This document shows, piece by piece, positions 6,491 through 9,527 of a DNA stretch of 9,527 bases (position 1 is its first letter; each line of letters opens with the position of its first letter). The notes below the pieces were generated by a model. That model was not told the origin of the DNA. It did not search any database and saw only the letters and a list, made by a program, of their open reading frames with translations. The stretch is from Planctomycetota bacterium (GTDB lineage: Bacteria; Planctomycetota; UBA1135), in contig DNPI01000005.1 in assembly GCA_003501525.1 (NCBI GenBank), positions 1-9,527 on the forward strand, written 5' to 3'. Position numbers and translations under genes: made by a program.

Positions 6491-7266
6491 CTCCTTTCCC
6501 TTTTCTTTGTGCGAGTCAAAGTGGAAGGGTCGGGTGCTTCGGGAGGTGCTGCAGCAAGGATGCGATCTTGCATTTCGCGTACAGCTTGGTCAAGCCCCAC
6601 ATAGACCGAACGGCAAATAATTGAGTACCCGATGTTTAATTCCTCGATTTGAGGGATTTGGGCGATTGGGAGGACGTTGCGGTAGTCCAAGCCATGTCCA
6701 GCGTTAACCCGGAGGCCTAAGCTTTCAGCGTATTGCGCCGAAGTTGCCAATCGGTCAAGTTCGCTTTTCCGCCCCTTAGGCGTGGAAGCATTTGCGTAGG
6801 ACCCGGTGTGGAGCTCAATGAAGTCAGCTTCGATTTGGGCAGCAGCCTCGATTGGTTCCGGCATTGGGTCTACGAAGAGACTGACCTCGATCCCGGCCTC
6901 CTTAAATCGCGGAATTGCCGCCTCTAAGGCTTGGGCACTGCCAGCTACGTCTAGCCCCCCTTCAGTTGTAAGTTCTTGGCGTTTTTCGGGAACGATGCAA
7001 ACTTGATTGGGAACGATGTTCAGTGCGACCTCAATGATTTCCTCAGTTAGCGCCATCTCGAGGTTAAGGAGTGTTTTAATTGTTTTTCGAAGGATGAGAA
7101 CATCCCGGTCTTGAATATGGCGTCGGTCTTCTCTGAGATGGACGGTAATCCCGTCCGCTCCAGCTAGCTCGCAGATGGAAGCAGCGGACACCGGATCAGG
7201 CTCTTCGCTGCGCCTAGCTTGCCTGAGGGTGGCGACATGATCGATGTTGACGTGGAGACGAGGCAT
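6487..7266 (-). CDS. pdxJ: Pyridoxine 5'-phosphate synthase
   Basis: Cytoplasmic TIM-barrel enzyme that condenses 1-deoxy-D-xylulose 5-phosphate with 3-amino-2-oxopropyl phosphate to give pyridoxine 5'-phosphate, the last ring-forming step of DXP-dependent vitamin B6 synthesis. Family hallmarks run the full length: [13 protein letters not shown] (6-18), [12 protein letters not shown] (39-50) with the active-site H43, NLEM with E70, [10 protein letters not shown] (151-160), [12 protein letters not shown] (187-198) with H191, and EELNIG (208-213). Where E. coli has NIGH, this protein has NIGY, so a phosphate-contact histidine is tyrosine here. The 259 residues exceed E. coli's roughly 243 because of a short basic tail ([22 protein letters not shown], positions 238-259). 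The ATG at 7266 gives exactly the expected N-terminus. The gene is alone, divergent from rsmD by 21 bases, and has a -10-like TAGAAT nine bases before its ATG and no Shine-Dalgarno. Confidence 0.97.
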   Translation of the reverse strand: MPRLHVNIDHVATLRQARRSEEPDPVSAASICELAGADGITVHLREDRRHIQDRDVLILRKTIKTLLNLEMALTEEIIEVALNIVPNQVCIVPEKRQELTTEGGLDVAGSAQALEAAIPRFKEAGIEVSLFVDPMPEPIEAAAQIEADFIELHTGSYANASTPKGRKSELDRLATSAQYAESLGLRVNAGHGLDYRNVLPIAQIPQIEELNIGYSIICRSVYVGLDQAVREMQDRILAAAPPEAPDPSTLTRTKKRERS

Positions 7267-7287
7267 TTGAGCGGTATTCTACCCCAA
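7267..7287. promoter_or_regulatory. Superimposed divergent -10 elements for pdxJ and rsmD
   Basis: The 21-base gap contains TATTCTA (7275-7281). Read on the plus strand, it gives TATTCT seven bases before the rsmD ATG. Read on the minus strand, it gives TAGAAT nine bases before the pdxJ ATG. Both spacings would start transcription at or within a few bases of the start codon, so both mRNAs may be leaderless. No good -35 is seen at 16-18 bases; TTGACG at 7247-7252 is 22 bases from the rsmD -10 and is probably too far. Confidence 0.5.
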
Positions 7288-7860
7288 ATGATTCGTATCA
7301 CAGGCGGTGAACATCGCGGGAGACAACTTCAGGTCCCCCGAGGAACCCCTACTAGGCCCATGTCCGCGCGGGCGAGAGAGGGGGTAATGAATCATTTGTC
7401 CGGAAAAATTCAAGATGCCACAGTGTGGGATATATATGCAGGCTCAGGGATACTGGGCTTTGAATGTTTGTCGCGGGGGGCACAATCTTTAGTGGCGGTC
7501 GATAAAAATGAAAAATCTTTTAAGGCGATTCGCGAAGCAGCGGCGACGCTTGGATGGAGAAAACGCGTACAAGTGTTGCGTGTAGATGCGCATAGGATTC
7601 CCATGCTTGAGCCACCTTTGCCCCACCCGGACTTATTGTTTTTTGATCCTCCGTATTCAAATTTTGAGGAAAGGGGGCCTGTGCGAACCAAGGTCTGGGG
7701 CCTGTTTACTGTCCTTGCGCAGAAACTAAACCGAGGTGGATGTGCAGTAGTTCATACTCCCGGCCCTATTTTGACAGAAGAAGAACTTGGCAATCTCCCC
7801 GGCATCGAATGCCGCGAATATGGCTCAACAGCTCTTTGGTGGTGGCATAAAGAATTATGA
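7288..7860 (+). CDS. rsmD: 16S rRNA (guanine(966)-N2)-methyltransferase RsmD
   Basis: SAM-dependent enzyme that methylates N2 of G966 in 16S rRNA during small-subunit assembly. The 190 residues show the family pattern: the start MIRITGGEHRGRQL, the substrate-side motif RPMSARAREGVMNHL (23-37), the SAM-binding motif WDIYAGSGILGFECLSRGA (47-65), VDKNEKS after the second strand, and the catalytic DPPY at 120-123. The frame is open upstream to 7219, inside pdxJ, but ATG 7288 gives the conserved MIRI(T/I)GG start and fits a -10-like TATTCT seven bases before it. The gene is the first of an apparent operon, and its TGA overlaps the ATG of the nagA-like gene by four bases (ATGA). The C-terminal tryptophan-rich end (TALWWWHKEL) is slightly unusual. 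Confidence in the family is high. Confidence 0.95.
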   Translation: MIRITGGEHRGRQLQVPRGTPTRPMSARAREGVMNHLSGKIQDATVWDIYAGSGILGFECLSRGAQSLVAVDKNEKSFKAIREAAATLGWRKRVQVLRVDAHRIPMLEPPLPHPDLLFFDPPYSNFEERGPVRTKVWGLFTVLAQKLNRGGCAVVHTPGPILTEEELGNLPGIECREYGSTALWWWHKEL

Positions 7861-8996
7861 AGGGTATCTATGGACGCTTATGGCTGGACGGAAAGTTTCA
7901 AGAGGGTTGGCTGACTTGGGAAGCTGGATATTTAGTAAGAGTTGCTAAGGGAAAGCCACCGAGGGCGGGTAGGGGAATCCAGGACCTTGGTGCTTTACGG
8001 GTTGTGCCTGGTTTTGTGGACACTCTTCTACACGGTTTTGGCGGGCATGATGCCGGAGCTGCTTCTTCGGACGACCTTGTTGTGATGTCTAAGGCTCTTG
8101 CGGCCTCAGGGGTCACCACTGCTTTGGCTGGTTTTTATCCCCTTGAATTGCCTGGATTCCGTCGCGCGGCGAAGAATTGGAGCCAGTGGAAGGGTAAAAG
8201 GGGAATAGTTCGTACTCGATTTCCTGGGTGGCATGTTGAGGGGCCCTTTGTTGCCCCTTCTATGCGTGGTGCTTTGCCCCCCGCGGGCCTCCTTCCCCCT
8301 AGTCGCAATAATGCTTTTCGCTTTATTAAGGCTTGTGGGGGATGGCTGAAGATGGTCACCCTTGCCCCAGAGATGCGAGGAGCCATTGACGCTGCTCGTG
8401 CTTTCCGAAAAAGAGGTGTAACCCCTTCAATCGGGCACACTTCGGCGGGGATTGAAGATTGCCGAAAGCTGGCGGCTTTAGGCCCTCTCGGGATGACGCA
8501 TTTAGGCAACCGAATGCCTTCTTTGACACCCCGCAATCCGGGGCCAGTTGGCTTTGCTTTGTTAGGCGAAGCCGAATGGGTCGGGATTATTCCCGATGGC
8601 GTGCACGTTTCCGATGATTTTCTTCGACTATGCGCGCAAACGCCAGCTTTAGCGACGAAGTTAATGGCAGTTTCTGACAACCTTTCCCATGCTGGCGTTG
8701 CGTGCGGAAGCTTTAATTCGGGCGGAAAGCGACTTCACCGGGATGGCCCCGTAGCCCGTGATGTTAAGGGTGGCCTTGCGGGTACTCTTGATTCTTTACC
8801 TGAACTTGTTCTCTCAAGAGTACGTGAAGGAGTTTTGACATTTTCTCAAGCAATCAAGCTGGGATCCGAGGTCCCAGGAAAACTCTTAGGCGATTGCGGT
8901 CGACTTGTGCCTCACTTCCGAGCTGATTGTGTAGTGCTAAACAAAGAAAATCAGGTGCAGGCTGTTTGGGTTGGAGGGAAGCCGGTAAAAAGGTGA
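7857..8996 (+). CDS. nagA: N-acetylglucosamine-6-phosphate deacetylase-like amidohydrolase
   Basis: Cytoplasmic amidohydrolase expected to convert N-acetylglucosamine 6-phosphate to glucosamine 6-phosphate and acetate, feeding amino sugars to glycolysis or to cell-wall synthesis. The 379 residues match NagA in length and order: PGFVDTLLHG (51-60), WHVEGP with the metal-ligand E128, VTLAPE (167-172), SIGHTSA with H194, MTHLGNRM with H215, R226 in TPRNPG (phosphate contact in the family), IIPDGVH with H250, and D274 in VSDN at the place of the catalytic aspartate of VTDA. Several usual residues differ: the DxHxH pattern is D-T-L-L-H, the histidine of GAHDP is replaced (GALPP), and HLFNAM reads HLGNRM. 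The catalytic set is present, so it is probably active, but the substrate may be a different N-acylated amino sugar phosphate. It overlaps rsmD by ATGA and is followed by manA. There is no strong Shine-Dalgarno. Confidence 0.85.
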   Translation: MKGIYGRLWLDGKFQEGWLTWEAGYLVRVAKGKPPRAGRGIQDLGALRVVPGFVDTLLHGFGGHDAGAASSDDLVVMSKALAASGVTTALAGFYPLELPGFRRAAKNWSQWKGKRGIVRTRFPGWHVEGPFVAPSMRGALPPAGLLPPSRNNAFRFIKACGGWLKMVTLAPEMRGAIDAARAFRKRGVTPSIGHTSAGIEDCRKLAALGPLGMTHLGNRMPSLTPRNPGPVGFALLGEAEWVGIIPDGVHVSDDFLRLCAQTPALATKLMAVSDNLSHAGVACGSFNSGGKRLHRDGPVARDVKGGLAGTLDSLPELVLSRVREGVLTFSQAIKLGSEVPGKLLGDCGRLVPHFRADCVVLNKENQVQAVWVGGKPVKR

Positions 8997-9000
8997 CCCC

Positions 9001-9009
9001 TGATAGAAT
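9001..9009 (+). promoter_or_regulatory. Extended -10 element for manA
   Basis: TGATAGAAT fits the extended -10 pattern TGnTANNNT, which can work without a -35. It lies eight bases before the manA ATG in the 21-base gap after nagA, so transcription would start at about the ATG. This suggests manA can be expressed on its own, as a leaderless mRNA, in addition to read-through from rsmD-nagA. No Shine-Dalgarno is present. Confidence 0.45.
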
Positions 9010-9017
9010 TTCTGCTC

Positions 9018-9527
9018 ATGTCTTCTCCCTCGTCTTTGAATGAGCCCCTTTTCTTCGAAAGAATTTTCGTCGAAAAGCGGTGGGGTGGAGGCCGGCTGCC
9101 AATTCTGCTCAATGACAACCCTCCATTCTCTGGCCCGGTAGGCGAATCTTGGGAAGTCTCAGATGTCCCGGGTCAGGAAACGCCAATTATGGGTGGTCTA
9201 TACGAGGGCAAGCTGTTGCATCAACTGGTGGAGAGTCACCGCGAAGATTTGCTCGGTGAATCAAAGCTCGACCCTCGTGGGCGATTCCCGATACTAGTGA
9301 AGTTCCTAGAGGCTGAGGATTCTCTCAGCTTGCAGGTTCACCCTCCCGATGGTCCTTTATCCCCTAACGGGGTCGGAAAAGATGAGGCCTGGGGATTTTT
9401 GGAAGTTTCAGCTGATGCTTCTGTGATTTGTGGCTTAGAGGAAGACACCGACCTTGAAGACTTTCGGGCAGCTTGCCTAGAAGTACCTATCAACGAGAAA
9501 CTCCTCCGATCTATGCTCCGCGAGGTT
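9018..9527 (+). CDS. manA: Type I mannose-6-phosphate isomerase, partial (C-terminus outside window)
   Basis: Cytoplasmic zinc enzyme that interconverts mannose 6-phosphate and fructose 6-phosphate. It links mannose catabolism to glycolysis and supplies mannose 6-phosphate for GDP-sugar synthesis. The first 170 residues are present. They show the short-form family features: FVEKRWGGGRL (17-27), GESWEVSD (42-49), FPILVKFLEAEDSLSLQVHP (90-109) with zinc ligands Q106 and H108, and GKDEAWGF (120-127) with E123. The final zinc-ligand histidine and the catalytic arginine region lie beyond the window. The short class is usually about 310-330 residues, so about half is missing. The ATG at 9018 is the only good start: the family begins about 12-15 residues before the PWGG-like motif, and a TGATAGAAT element stands eight bases upstream. 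The position after nagA suggests a sugar-phosphate gene group. Confidence 0.93.
   Translation, partial: MSSPSSLNEPLFFERIFVEKRWGGGRLPILLNDNPPFSGPVGESWEVSDVPGQETPIMGGLYEGKLLHQLVESHREDLLGESKLDPRGRFPILVKFLEAEDSLSLQVHPPDGPLSPNGVGKDEAWGFLEVSADASVICGLEEDTDLEDFRAACLEVPINEKLLRSMLREV

Noticed and set aside
7219..7287. Longer RsmD starting at 7219 inside pdxJ
   Set aside because: RsmD proteins begin with MRI(I/T)GG; ATG 7288 matches this and the extension does not resemble the family.
8135..8680. 181-codon antisense frame within the nagA-like gene
   Set aside because: Its composition is that of a complement of coding DNA, with no recognisable domain or start signal; the plus-strand NagA motifs are clear.
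1..9527. CRISPR arrays, tRNA or rRNA genes, insertion sequences, long repeats
   Set aside because: No regularly spaced repeats, tRNA-like cloverleaf, transposase motif or long terminal inverted repeats were seen by eye; the window is almost wholly filled by protein genes.

Overview
The window is a densely coding piece of a Gram-negative-type bacterial genome. It has intermediate base composition by eye, with no mobile element, RNA gene or CRISPR array visible. The best guess for the organism is an uncultured planctomycete-like bacterium. The reasons are a large secreted M14 carboxypeptidase whose C-terminal beta module (ending in a SNAV..L motif) resembles one I recall from secreted proteins of marine Planctomycetota, a lipoprotein with a classical lipobox, and PdxJ-type vitamin B6 synthesis. 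This assignment is an inference from memory, not a database result.

Layout, left to right. (1) 1-1614, minus strand: an ABC exporter operon, ATPase then ABC-2 permease, joined by a 4-base GTGA overlap; the permease runs off the left edge. (2) 1658-2167, plus strand: a small DUF456 membrane protein, divergent from the ATPase. (3) 2218-4635, minus strand: a secreted zinc carboxypeptidase of 805 residues with a propeptide, catalytic domain and three beta-rich C-terminal modules. (4) 4771-6490, plus strand: two adjacent and apparently paralogous proteins of 285 and 286 residues. One has a standard signal peptide and the other is a lipoprotein, and both look like LolA/LppX-fold proteins. (5) 6487-7266, minus strand: pdxJ, whose stop overlaps the lipoprotein stop tail to tail. 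(6) 7288-9527, plus strand: rsmD, a nagA-like deacetylase and manA (cut by the right edge), arranged as an operon in which manA probably also has its own promoter.

How it fits together: the nagA-like enzyme and ManA both feed phosphorylated sugars towards fructose 6-phosphate. RsmD and PdxJ are housekeeping enzymes fired from a 21-base shared promoter region. The carboxypeptidase and the two LolA-like proteins belong to the cell envelope and are transcribed divergently from a 135-base region.

The most interesting points are the soluble-plus-lipoprotein pair of the same apparent fold, which looks like a self-contained LolA/LolB-style carrier and receptor, and a promoter pattern. In that pattern, several genes that begin transcription units have a -10-like hexamer 7-9 bases before the start codon and no Shine-Dalgarno (leaderless mRNA), while two genes inside operons have clear GGAG-type sites. 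The pdxJ/rsmD region shows two -10 elements superimposed on opposite strands.
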